From contig NZ_EQ973490.1 of the NCBI RefSeq assembly GCF_000158035.1, positions 1,678,537-1,742,536 on the forward strand: a stretch of 64,000 nt of DNA, in the 5' to 3' direction. This DNA comes from Bacteroides cellulosilyticus DSM 14838 (GTDB taxonomy: Bacteria > Bacteroidota > Bacteroidia > Bacteroidales > Bacteroidaceae). The translations under genes and the position numbers were made by a program. Each line of letters begins with the position of its first letter. The stretch's first letter is position 1. The notes beneath the pieces were generated by a model. The model did not search any database. It saw only the letters and a list, made by a program, of their open reading frames with translations, and had not been told where the DNA came from. Below, one piece after another: positions 7,812 to 16,686 of the stretch.

Positions 7812-10475
7812 TTGAAAATTAAAAAACTAACATTTAATGCCGTGAACTTGACTAAATTTTTGAAAGGAAGTGCAATTCTTTTATTGTTTTCCTCTTTTGT
7901 TATTTCCTGTCATGATAATGATGTGATTGAAAAAGAAGAAGATAATCAGGACCCTGATACGGAAGAATCTATCAATTTGGCTTTAGGAAAGACCGTCGAA
8001 ACCAGAATTAATAGCATAACTGGCTCAGGCTCTAATACTGAAAAAGCTAATTTAATGACTGATGGTGATTTAACAACATATTGGGAATCTGCGGACTCAT
8101 ATAAACATTCTATTCTAATTGATTTAGGGAGCGTACAAGAAGTATCAAAAATAGTAGTGCATTGGATTGATGAACGTGGATGTAATGCGTATAGCCTCAA
8201 TTTTGGAAAAGAAAAAGATAAAATAGTAAGTGTTATATCCAGGAATGATGTAGAAGAAAAAGCAGTTAGTACATTTGAGGGTTTTAAGGAAGAAGCTCGC
8301 TACGTGGAATTGGTCTTACGTGGGAGATTAGGCTATACTGGCGGGTATAGAATATCCGAGATCGAAATTTACAATGAGGATAATATAGAGTATACCAATA
8401 CACCTGAGGAACAAAAAGCTCTTGATACAATTACAGAGCGATTGATTGCTAGTTACTTGAGTGATATACCAGATGATAAGAATATTGAAAGCTTCTCAAA
8501 GTCAATGCAGGCAGATGGTTCATGGACGGATATTGACTATAATGATCAAATATCTGCTGATGGCTGGAAACCGAATGGTCATCTTAACAGATTAAAAGCT
8601 ATGGCATTAAACTACAAGCATCCTGAAAGCAAATTTTTCAATAATGCTACATTGTTACAACAAATAGAAAAGGGGTTGTTATGTTTTAAGAAAAAGGCAC
8701 CTTCCTGTTCGGATAATTGGTGGTATAATGATATCGGTGCCCCTCAAGCTTATATGATACCACTTCTGTTATTGAAGGGACATATTTCACATGAAAATAT
8801 GCTTGTGGCAGCAGCATATTTGAAAGATAAGATTGAAAGTTATATAGGAGGTGGTAAGAATTTATCGTGGATTGCTGAAATCGCAATGCACAAAGGGTGT
8901 GCTGAGGATAATTATTCAACAGTACAACATGCTTTTAAGGCGATTGCTTCCACATTGTCAATTGTTTCAGAACAAGGGAAAGAGGGGATTAAAATAGATG
9001 GCAGTTTCCATCAACATCATGCCCAGATTTATTCGGGAGGATATGGAATGTCGCTGACCGATGACGTTTCAAAATTTATGGAAATGTCTGTTGATACTCA
9101 GTTTGCAAATGAATTTACTCTTGAAAAGAAAGAAATATTTCAGAAACTACTTTTAGAGGGACATCTTTTACTTAGTTTCCGAAACTCTATCGATTTTGGA
9201 ACTAGAGGGCGAAATATATCACGTCCTACGTCTGAGTATACTACAGTTCCTGTGGATGTCTTGGAAAGGGCGGTCGTTGGCGATCCTGCCAATGCCGGGA
9301 TTTATAGAGCATGGATAAATCATATAAATAGTGGAACCGCTTTTCCTAAAGCAAATGTGAACAAACATTTCTGGAAATCAGATATGATGACACAACATGG
9401 TGAGAATTTCTATATGTCCGCAAAAATAATATCAAAGCGTACTTATGGAACAGAATCCTTGAATAATGAAAACATAAAGGGGTATAATCTTCCTTTAGGA
9501 GCTACGAATATAATGACAACAGGTAAGGAGTATGATAATATATATCCGGTCTGGGATTGGACTCGTATTCCTGGTACAACTGCTATTGGTAATCAGGATA
9601 AGACGTCTTTAGAAGGTTATCAGATTGGTAATAACGAGTTTGGTGGAGGCGTTAGTGATGGTGTAAATGGAATTATTGCTTATAAGGGTAAATACAATGA
9701 ATTGCAAGCTAATAAAGCATATTTTTTCTTTGATAATATGATGTTCTGTATAGGCAGTGATATTTCCTATGTTCAGAATGATAATGTTCTGACTTCTGTA
9801 GAACAGAATTTATTGAATGGTGAGGTTATTTATAATGATGGGCAAGAAAAGCAACTGTCATCAAACAGTAATATGCAATTGAAGCAATTGAAATGGGTAT
9901 ATCATAATAACACAGGGTATATTTTTAGAGGAACAGATAATGTTACTATACAAAATATGCCTCAAGCAGGTTCTTGGAAAGATATCAATGCTACAGGAGA
10001 ATCGGGGCTTATAGATAAGAATGTTTTTAGTGTCTGGATAAATCACGGACTTAATCCGGAGAATGCCAGTTATCAATATATTGTTGTACCAGATAAGTCT
10101 ATAGATGCATTTCGGGATTTAGCTGAGCAAATAGATCTTTATATTGCACAAAATGATGGTTCGGTTCAGGCTATACGTGAAGGCAATAAGTATGGATTTG
10201 TTTTTTATAAAAGCGCCAGTACAAAGATGGACGATGGTTTAGTAATATCATCTGATAAACCTTCTATTGTCTTTATAGAAAAAAAAGGTAACACTTATAC
10301 TATTGCTGTGTCAGATCCTACATATACACAAGCAAATGTAACGTTAACTCTAAATAAAAAGATGATAGAGAAGAGCGGGGTTACCATAACAGAACAAGGT
10401 AGCAATATTATTTTTACTTTGCCTGTGGGCGATTATGTAGGAAGTAGTGTTGTAGATGTTTTTACCGAAAAATAA
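7812..10475 (+). CDS. PL8-family polysaccharide lyase lipoprotein with N-terminal F5/8 type C-like domain
   Basis: PL8 enzymes cleave glycosidic bonds at C4 of uronic acids by beta-elimination. The protein has a lipoprotein signal (ILLLFSSFVISC), a discoidin/F5-8 type C-like carbohydrate-binding domain (about residues 55-195; DGDLTTYWES, IDLGSVQEVSKIVVHW), then an alpha/alpha-barrel plus beta-sandwich PL8 region. Expected catalytic residues are present: Asn350 (GGGKNLSW), His402 and Tyr411 in HQHHAQIYSGGYG (the same nine-residue spacing as His225/Tyr234 of chondroitinase AC), and Arg467/Arg471 (RGRNISRP). Translation appears to start at a TTG: no in-frame ATG lies between the preceding in-frame stop (7779) and the signal peptide. 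The lipid anchor suggests it is outward-facing and acts early on the polymer. The gene is AT-rich like the upstream susCD. Exact substrate is unknown. Confidence 0.9.
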   Translation: MKIKKLTFNAVNLTKFLKGSAILLLFSSFVISCHDNDVIEKEEDNQDPDTEESINLALGKTVETRINSITGSGSNTEKANLMTDGDLTTYWESADSYKHSILIDLGSVQEVSKIVVHWIDERGCNAYSLNFGKEKDKIVSVISRNDVEEKAVSTFEGFKEEARYVELVLRGRLGYTGGYRISEIEIYNEDNIEYTNTPEEQKALDTITERLIASYLSDIPDDKNIESFSKSMQADGSWTDIDYNDQISADGWKPNGHLNRLKAMALNYKHPESKFFNNATLLQQIEKGLLCFKKKAPSCSDNWWYNDIGAPQAYMIPLLLLKGHISHENMLVAAAYLKDKIESYIGGGKNLSWIAEIAMHKGCAEDNYSTVQHAFKAIASTLSIVSEQGKEGIKIDGSFHQHHAQIYSGGYGMSLTDDVSKFMEMSVDTQFANEFTLEKKEIFQKLLLEGHLLLSFRNSIDFGTRGRNISRPTSEYTTVPVDVLERAVVGDPANAGIYRAWINHINSGTAFPKANVNKHFWKSDMMTQHGENFYMSAKIISKRTYGTESLNNENIKGYNLPLGATNIMTTGKEYDNIYPVWDWTRIPGTTAIGNQDKTSLEGYQIGNNEFGGGVSDGVNGIIAYKGKYNELQANKAYFFFDNMMFCIGSDISYVQNDNVLTSVEQNLLNGEVIYNDGQEKQLSSNSNMQLKQLKWVYHNNTGYIFRGTDNVTIQNMPQAGSWKDINATGESGLIDKNVFSVWINHGLNPENASYQYIVVPDKSIDAFRDLAEQIDLYIAQNDGSVQAIREGNKYGFVFYKSASTKMDDGLVISSDKPSIVFIEKKGNTYTIAVSDPTYTQANVTLTLNKKMIEKSGVTITEQGSNIIFTLPVGDYVGSSVVDVFTEK

Positions 10476-10490
10476 TAAAATTATAGATAT

Positions 10491-11897
10491 ATGAAGAAGT
10501 TGCACTTCATTATAGTTGTACTCCTTTTTATCCGAACACCTGTTGTATTGGGGCTGGATATAAAAGGTGAAAAAGAAGTACCTGTTACTGTTACTGTACT
10601 TTCCGATTATCGGTTACATACCATCATACCTTCTGACTTTTTGGGATTTAGCTATGAAATGTCTCAGTTGACCGATAACTCCCGTTATCTGCATCCTGAT
10701 AATCTTGTATTGATTCAAATGATGAAGAATTTAGGAAATGGCGTTTTACGATTAGGAGGAAATAGCAGTGATAAGATTTCATGGACAGGTATGCCACGCA
10801 TTGATTATATGAGGAAGGATTCTTTAACTACTACAGATGTAGATACTTTTTCAAAATTTGTAGATTTAACTGGATGGAAGGTTATCTGGGGACTGAATCT
10901 GGGAGAGAATAATCCTGAGAAAAACTCGGATGAAGCTGTATATGTAGCAAAACGATTAAAGAATGCTCTTTATGCTCTTCAGATAGGTAATGAACCTGAT
11001 TTATATTACAAACATCTGCGTCCTGTAAATTATGCAATAAGCGATTATGAAAAAGAATGGTTTCTACATTATACGAAGATAAAAGAGAGATTACCTGACA
11101 TTACTATAGCAGGGCCAGCAGTTGCTGGGGATATCCGTTGGTTTGAGTCTTTCTTGAACAGTTACTCTTCCAGAATAAGTTTGATGACCGGACATCATTA
11201 CAATTCACCAGGTAAGAATGCTACAGTAAATTGGAAAACTATATTGGAACCGGATAATCATTTATCAGGTTATTTGCAAGTATTGAATTTTTTATGTCAA
11301 AAACACGGAATTACTTATCGTATGGCAGAATGTAATACAGTCTCTCAAGGTGGAAAAATAGGAGTGAGCAATGTTTTTGCTTCTGCTTTATGGGCGTTAG
11401 ACTATATGTGGAGTGTGGCTTTGAATAATGGGGTGGGAGTAAATTTTCATGGTGGTAGTGTTAGTAAGTATGCACCTATTGTAGTGGATGAGAAAGGAAT
11501 TCCTACTCCTCGTCCTATCTATTATGCAATGCTTGCTTTTAAATATGGAAGTGAAGGTGGTAATATTGTTCCTTCTGTGATTTCACCTTCTGTTCCTAAC
11601 AGCAGCGTATATGCTTGTGTCAATGGCAAAACATTGAAAGTTACACTTTTAAATAAAAGTGAAGATGATATTTCCTTCACAGTTCGGCTGAATGACACCC
11701 CTGCTTCGGTTCAGTTGCTTAGACTTACAGCACCGTCTCCGATTTCTTCATCTGGAATACGTTTTGCCGATGCCGAAGTAGAAGCTGATGGAAGTTTTCA
11801 ACTAAATATGAGAGAGAAATATCAACCACAAAATGAATATGTTAAAGTCTCCGTTCCGGCAATGAGCGCAGCGGTGATGATTATAGATAAAGAATGA
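10491..11897 (+). CDS. GH79-family glycoside hydrolase, probable beta-glucuronidase
   Basis: GH79 includes beta-glucuronidases, 4-O-methyl-glucuronidases and heparanases. The protein has a signal peptide (MKKLHFIIVVLLFIRTPVVLG) and a TIM barrel. The acid/base Glu168 lies in LQIGNEPDLYY and the likely nucleophile Glu280 in YRMAECNTVSQGG, followed by SNVFASALWALDYMW, a pattern typical of bacterial GH79. A C-terminal beta-sandwich (about 375-468) ends the protein. It probably removes saturated glucuronic acid in the periplasm and so complements the lyase/GH88 route. It starts 15 bases after the first PL8 and overlaps the next gene by four bases (ATGA), so the genes are translationally coupled. 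Confidence 0.84.
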   Translation: MKKLHFIIVVLLFIRTPVVLGLDIKGEKEVPVTVTVLSDYRLHTIIPSDFLGFSYEMSQLTDNSRYLHPDNLVLIQMMKNLGNGVLRLGGNSSDKISWTGMPRIDYMRKDSLTTTDVDTFSKFVDLTGWKVIWGLNLGENNPEKNSDEAVYVAKRLKNALYALQIGNEPDLYYKHLRPVNYAISDYEKEWFLHYTKIKERLPDITIAGPAVAGDIRWFESFLNSYSSRISLMTGHHYNSPGKNATVNWKTILEPDNHLSGYLQVLNFLCQKHGITYRMAECNTVSQGGKIGVSNVFASALWALDYMWSVALNNGVGVNFHGGSVSKYAPIVVDEKGIPTPRPIYYAMLAFKYGSEGGNIVPSVISPSVPNSSVYACVNGKTLKVTLLNKSEDDISFTVRLNDTPASVQLLRLTAPSPISSSGIRFADAEVEADGSFQLNMREKYQPQNEYVKVSVPAMSAAVMIIDKE

Positions 11898-13975
11898 TTA
11901 TGAAAAGGTTACTACTTATATGTCTGGTGCTATGCTTTTGGGGAGAATACGGCTATGCTGTAGAGAAACAGAAAGATATAGAGATTTTATATAATAGATT
12001 GTTGGAAGAATATTTGTCGGATTCGGTAGACGTTTCTCAAGCAGAAAAGGATTTGGCTGTTATGCAAACTGATGGTAGCTGGAAAGATATTGATTATAAG
12101 ACAGTGACTTTCTATTTCGATGCAGAGCGTCATCTCAAGAGATTAAAGAACATGGCATTGGCTTATAGTAAACCCGGAAATAAATTATTTCATGAGCAGG
12201 AATTGCGAAAGAAAATAATTCTTGGGTTAGATTATTTCCGGATAGCTAATCCAGATTCTGGAAATTGGTGGTACCGGGACATCGGTGCTCCTTCCCAATA
12301 TATGATTCCTCTTCTTTTGCTGAAGAAAGAGTTGAAAAGAGAAGATGTGACGAGACTTTCTTCTTATCTGGTTGATAAGACAGATAATATGGCCCATAAA
12401 GGAAAGAATAGAACATGGGTATCTGCAGTCTTGATACATAAAGGCTGTATAGAAGATGATTATGAGTTAATTGCCAAAGGATTTTCTTCCATTGCTTCTA
12501 CCATATATGTAGAAGAGAAAGATGATGAAGGAATGAAAAGAGATAATAGTATTCATCAGCACCGTCCTCAGCTTTATTCGGGTGGATATGGAATGTCACT
12601 ACTGTCCGACTTGGCAGAGTATATTACTTTAGCTAATAAAACATCTTTTATGAAGTTCTTCACTTCGGATAAGATTAAGTTGGTATCAGATGTTTTTCTG
12701 AAAGGGACACAGATGTTCGGATATAGAATGGCATATGATTTTGGAACGATTGGGCGGGGGATATGTCGCCCGAATTGCTTGAGCAATATGTCCACGCATA
12801 CATTAGATTTAATGAAAGAAGTTGATCCCGTTCATGCGGAAAATTATGAGGCATGGAAGCGGCATATTGGTGGCGAAGCCTTCCCGGTACCAGGAAATAC
12901 ACATTTTTGGAAATCAAACATTATGACCCATCATGGTTCTGATTATTATATGTCTGCCAAAGTCATATCCGTACGAACAAATGGTACGGAAATGCTGAAC
13001 GGGCAGAATTTGAAAGGCTATTATCTACCATTAGGAGCAACTAACATAATGACTACCGGTCATGAATATGATGATGCCTTTGTTGTTTGGGATTGGACAC
13101 GGGTACCGGGAACAACGGCGGTTGCTAATCAGTCGACTGCCGATCTCCGCTGGTATTTGTTTGGTTCGAATCAATTTGGTGGAGGCGTTAGCAATGCTCA
13201 TAATGGTGTAATGGCTTATGAACATGCTTATCAAGGCGTGGAAGCTCGGAAAGCTTACTTTTTTATGGGAGATGCTATGGTATGCATGGGAAGTGGCATT
13301 AAGGCGGCTCGTACTCAGGAAGTTCGTACTTCAGTAAATCAATGTTTGGCAAATGGTGAAGTTACATATGGCTTATCAGGACATACATACCGGTTAACGA
13401 ATAACTTGTCCGACAAAAATATTGATTGGGCTTACCATGATAATGTAGGGTATATTTTCCCGCAAAATGAGAGTGTAACGTTGAGAAAAGCCAAGCAAAC
13501 CGGTGCTTGGAGAGAACTTGAAGTAACAGCAAGTGATAAACCAGTAACAAAAGAGATTTTTAGCTTATGGGTTTCGCATGGTACTACTCCGCAGCATGAG
13601 GATTACTGTTATATTATAATGCCTGATAAACCTCTTTCTTATTTTACAGATAAGAAGTTTGAGAATGAAATTAAGATTATAGTTAACTCTGAACAGATAC
13701 AAGCGATTTCCAATGAGAATAAGAGACAGTATGCTGCCGTCTTTTATGAGCCGGGTGAAATACGGTTTGCAGAGGATTTAGTGGTAGCAGTCAATAAGAA
13801 AGTTATAATATACATTGAGAAGAAAGACAAACAATATGAAATAGCTGTAGCCGATCCTCTATATAAAGAGCAGTCTCTCCAATTAAGTATGAATGGAGAA
13901 CAAATAAATATAGTATTCCCTTCTGGTGATTATTCCGGTAGTTCAGTAATAAAACATATTACAGAAAAACATTAA
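11894..13975 (+). CDS. PL8-family polysaccharide lyase (second copy)
   Basis: A 693-residue PL8 enzyme with a plain signal peptide (LLLICLVLCFWGEYGYA), so probably periplasmic. Conserved features are GNWWYRDIGAPSQYM, catalytic Asn172 (KGKNRTW), His223 and Tyr232 (HQHRPQLYSGGYG) and the arginine motif GRGICRP. These positions almost coincide with Asn175/His225/Tyr234 of characterised chondroitinase AC. It has no added binding domain. The ATG at 11894 overlaps the GH79 stop; an internal ATG at 11900 is an alternative start. It is similar along its length to the PL8 at 7812 and to the PL8 half of the protein at 21981, indicating duplication and divergence within the locus. It may act on a different linkage or on shorter oligosaccharides. 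Confidence 0.9.
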   Translation: MIMKRLLLICLVLCFWGEYGYAVEKQKDIEILYNRLLEEYLSDSVDVSQAEKDLAVMQTDGSWKDIDYKTVTFYFDAERHLKRLKNMALAYSKPGNKLFHEQELRKKIILGLDYFRIANPDSGNWWYRDIGAPSQYMIPLLLLKKELKREDVTRLSSYLVDKTDNMAHKGKNRTWVSAVLIHKGCIEDDYELIAKGFSSIASTIYVEEKDDEGMKRDNSIHQHRPQLYSGGYGMSLLSDLAEYITLANKTSFMKFFTSDKIKLVSDVFLKGTQMFGYRMAYDFGTIGRGICRPNCLSNMSTHTLDLMKEVDPVHAENYEAWKRHIGGEAFPVPGNTHFWKSNIMTHHGSDYYMSAKVISVRTNGTEMLNGQNLKGYYLPLGATNIMTTGHEYDDAFVVWDWTRVPGTTAVANQSTADLRWYLFGSNQFGGGVSNAHNGVMAYEHAYQGVEARKAYFFMGDAMVCMGSGIKAARTQEVRTSVNQCLANGEVTYGLSGHTYRLTNNLSDKNIDWAYHDNVGYIFPQNESVTLRKAKQTGAWRELEVTASDKPVTKEIFSLWVSHGTTPQHEDYCYIIMPDKPLSYFTDKKFENEIKIIVNSEQIQAISNENKRQYAAVFYEPGEIRFAEDLVVAVNKKVIIYIEKKDKQYEIAVADPLYKEQSLQLSMNGEQINIVFPSGDYSGSSVIKHITEKH

Positions 13976-13986
13976 TAAGGACGTTC

Positions 13987-16686
13987 ATGAATAAGTTATC
14001 CATTTTTTTGCTTCTATTTTTATCTGTCGCATATTCCGTACAGAGCAGTAATACAAACTATGCAAGAACAACCGATAGAATTTGGTTGGACTCGAATGAA
14101 ATGCATCAGGGAGAATATAGCTGGAAGATGATGAAAGTAAGTGACGTGAAAGCATCTGCTGAGGAAGTTTCGTCGCTTGGATATAATACGAGTGACTGGT
14201 TGTCAGCTATTGTTCCGGGAACTGTGCTTAATTCTCTTGTATATAATAAGAAGTATCCTGAACCCTATTATGGACTGAACAATAAAATAGAGTCCAATAA
14301 AATACCGGATATATCAAAAGTAGGTCGTGAGTTTTATACTTATTGGTTCCGTACGGAATTTGAGGTTCCGGCTTCTTTCTCAGGAAAAAATATATGGTTG
14401 CAGCCTGATGGCATCAACTATCGGGCTGAAGTATGGGTGAATGGTAATTTATTGAGTACGATCAATGGAATGTTTGTTAATGACTACATTAATATAACAG
14501 ATTTTGTAAAAGTAGGCAATAAGAATGTTCTTGCTGTCAAAGTCTATCCGGTAGATGTGCCGGGGACTACTATGCCAAAGTCTTGGGGAGCTGTAGGTGA
14601 ATATCATAATGGGGGTAATGGAAACATCGGTTTGAATACTACTATGCTTATGAGTATTGGATGGGATTTTACCTTTATGGATGGTATTCGTGACCGCAAT
14701 ACGGGTATTTGGAAAAGTATATCTATATATAGCACAGGGATATTGGCATTGCGTCATCCATTTGTGAAGTCAGAACTACAGAAGCCGGGGTATGATGTCG
14801 CTCGTGAAACCATATCCGTTGAAATTATTGATCCGTTTCATTCGATGGATACGATTAGCGGAGTGGTCAGAGGAGAAATAGTGGGAGAAAATATTGTTGT
14901 AGAAAAGCCTTTCAGCATATTACGTGGTGAGGAAAAAAATGTGACTTTCACTCCGGAAGAATTCCCTCAACTTACTATCCGTAACCCACGCTTGTGGTGG
15001 CCGGTCAATAAAGGTCCTCAGAACTTGTATGAACTGAAACTGACAGTAAGCGTAAAAGGCGCTGTCTGTGACTCTGTTAAAACCCGGTTTGGTATTCGTG
15101 ATATAACTTCTGATACAAATACTCCCGATAAATCACGTGTATTCTATGTGAACGGTAAACGTATTTTTATCCGTGGTACAAACTGGATTCCTGAGGGAAT
15201 GTTACGAACTTCGGATGAACGTACCTATGCTGAGTTGAGATACACCCGGCAGGCAGGTATCAACTTGATCCGCCTTTGGGGGGGCGGTATAGCTGAATCT
15301 GATTACTTTTACCAGCTTTGTGACGAACTGGGGTTATTGATTTGGCAAGAATTCTGGATGACGGGAGATACACGCCATCCACAGGATAAGAGTGTGTACC
15401 TAAACAACGTGGCTTCTACTGTGAAACGTATCCGCAATCATCCGGCTCTGGCTTATTATGTAGCGTCGAATGAGAGTTCTGAAGTTAGCGGTACGCCTGA
15501 ACTGCTGAAACTACTTGATGGGACACGTGGCTATCAGATGCAATCGGAATGTGCAGGTGTACATGATGGAAGTCCATATAAACAGGTGAATCCGATGCAA
15601 CATTATGAAAACACGGCTTCTGCGAGAGGTAGCCGTGTGGATGGTTTTAATCCCGAATATGGTGCTCCGACACTTCCTACGGTAGAAATTCTCCGGGAAA
15701 TGATGGACGAAAAAGATTTGTGGCCTATTAATAAAGAGGTTTGGGATTATCTGGATGGGAATGGATTCCATCTGATGTCTACCATGTATGCTGACTTGGT
15801 TAATAATTATGGGCAATCTTCTTCTATTGATGAGTTTGCACAGAAGGGGCAGTTTGTGGGTGCCATGAACTCAAAAAGTATTTGGGAAGTATGGAATTAT
15901 AATAAACTTGATTATGGTGACCGTTTCTGTTCCGGTTTACTTTTCTGGTATCATAATTGCCCGGTTCGTCAGGTCTGTGCCCGTATGTGGGATTGGTCGT
16001 TGGAACCAACAGCTTCACTTTATCATACAGCTAATGCTTTGGAACCTTTGCATGCACAATTTGATTATCTGAAGAATACGGTATCGGTGGTGAATGATTA
16101 TTATCAGGAATTTGAAGGTTATACGGTTGTGGCTCAGGTTTATGATATCAATAGTAAAAAGGTATTCGAAAAGTCAGTAAAGGTTGACCTTCCTTTGGAT
16201 GGTGTGGCAAATGATGTATTGACCATTCGCTTTCCAGAAGATATTTCACAGGTACATTTTATTAAGTTGAGATTGAAAGATGAGAAAGGCAAGGAAGTCT
16301 CATCCAATTTTTACTGGCGTTCCAATGATAAGTATGAAGGTAAGGAAACGTTGACCGGACCTACTTCTTCAGGTTTTGAAACATTGTCTCAATTGAAAAA
16401 AGCCAAATTGAAGTCTACTTATAAGATAAGAAAGAGCGAAGGTAAGTATTTCGTGGATGTTACAGTGAAAAATGTGTCCGGTTCTATCGCCTTTTTCAAC
16501 CAGTTGCAATTCCTCAATCAGGATTTGAAACCTATTCGCCCTTCTTTTTATACAGATAATTTCTTTTCTTTGATGCCGGGTGAGAGTAAATTTGTAGTTA
16601 TCGAAACGAATGCAGAAAAGATAATTGAAAAACCGGTGATAGTGGTGAAAGGATGGAATGTAGACCGTAAACAAATAAACAAATGA
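13987..16686 (+). CDS. GH2-family exo-glycosidase (beta-mannosidase / exo-beta-glucosaminidase-like)
   Basis: A secreted GH2 protein of 899 residues: signal peptide (IFLLLFLSVAYSVQS), sugar-binding domain (TVLNSLVYNKKYPEPYYGLNN), immunoglobulin-like domain, TIM barrel and C-terminal beta-sandwich domains. The barrel shows RLWGGGIAESDYFYQLCDE. The likely acid/base is Glu496 in VASNESSEV and the likely nucleophile Glu557 in FNPEYGAPTLP. The overall layout resembles the mannosidase/exo-glucosaminidase branch of GH2 rather than LacZ-type galactosidases. Sugar specificity cannot be read from sequence alone. The start is 11 bases after the PL8 stop and the end overlaps the next GH2 by four bases (ATGA). 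Confidence 0.86.
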   Translation: MNKLSIFLLLFLSVAYSVQSSNTNYARTTDRIWLDSNEMHQGEYSWKMMKVSDVKASAEEVSSLGYNTSDWLSAIVPGTVLNSLVYNKKYPEPYYGLNNKIESNKIPDISKVGREFYTYWFRTEFEVPASFSGKNIWLQPDGINYRAEVWVNGNLLSTINGMFVNDYINITDFVKVGNKNVLAVKVYPVDVPGTTMPKSWGAVGEYHNGGNGNIGLNTTMLMSIGWDFTFMDGIRDRNTGIWKSISIYSTGILALRHPFVKSELQKPGYDVARETISVEIIDPFHSMDTISGVVRGEIVGENIVVEKPFSILRGEEKNVTFTPEEFPQLTIRNPRLWWPVNKGPQNLYELKLTVSVKGAVCDSVKTRFGIRDITSDTNTPDKSRVFYVNGKRIFIRGTNWIPEGMLRTSDERTYAELRYTRQAGINLIRLWGGGIAESDYFYQLCDELGLLIWQEFWMTGDTRHPQDKSVYLNNVASTVKRIRNHPALAYYVASNESSEVSGTPELLKLLDGTRGYQMQSECAGVHDGSPYKQVNPMQHYENTASARGSRVDGFNPEYGAPTLPTVEILREMMDEKDLWPINKEVWDYLDGNGFHLMSTMYADLVNNYGQSSSIDEFAQKGQFVGAMNSKSIWEVWNYNKLDYGDRFCSGLLFWYHNCPVRQVCARMWDWSLEPTASLYHTANALEPLHAQFDYLKNTVSVVNDYYQEFEGYTVVAQVYDINSKKVFEKSVKVDLPLDGVANDVLTIRFPEDISQVHFIKLRLKDEKGKEVSSNFYWRSNDKYEGKETLTGPTSSGFETLSQLKKAKLKSTYKIRKSEGKYFVDVTVKNVSGSIAFFNQLQFLNQDLKPIRPSFYTDNFFSLMPGESKFVVIETNAEKIIEKPVIVVKGWNVDRKQINK

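Noticed and set aside
11894..13975. Chondroitin or hyaluronan lyase as the exact function of the PL8 genes
   Set aside because: The family call is firm, but no sulfatase or hexosaminidase is nearby and PL8 specificity cannot be read from the motifs.
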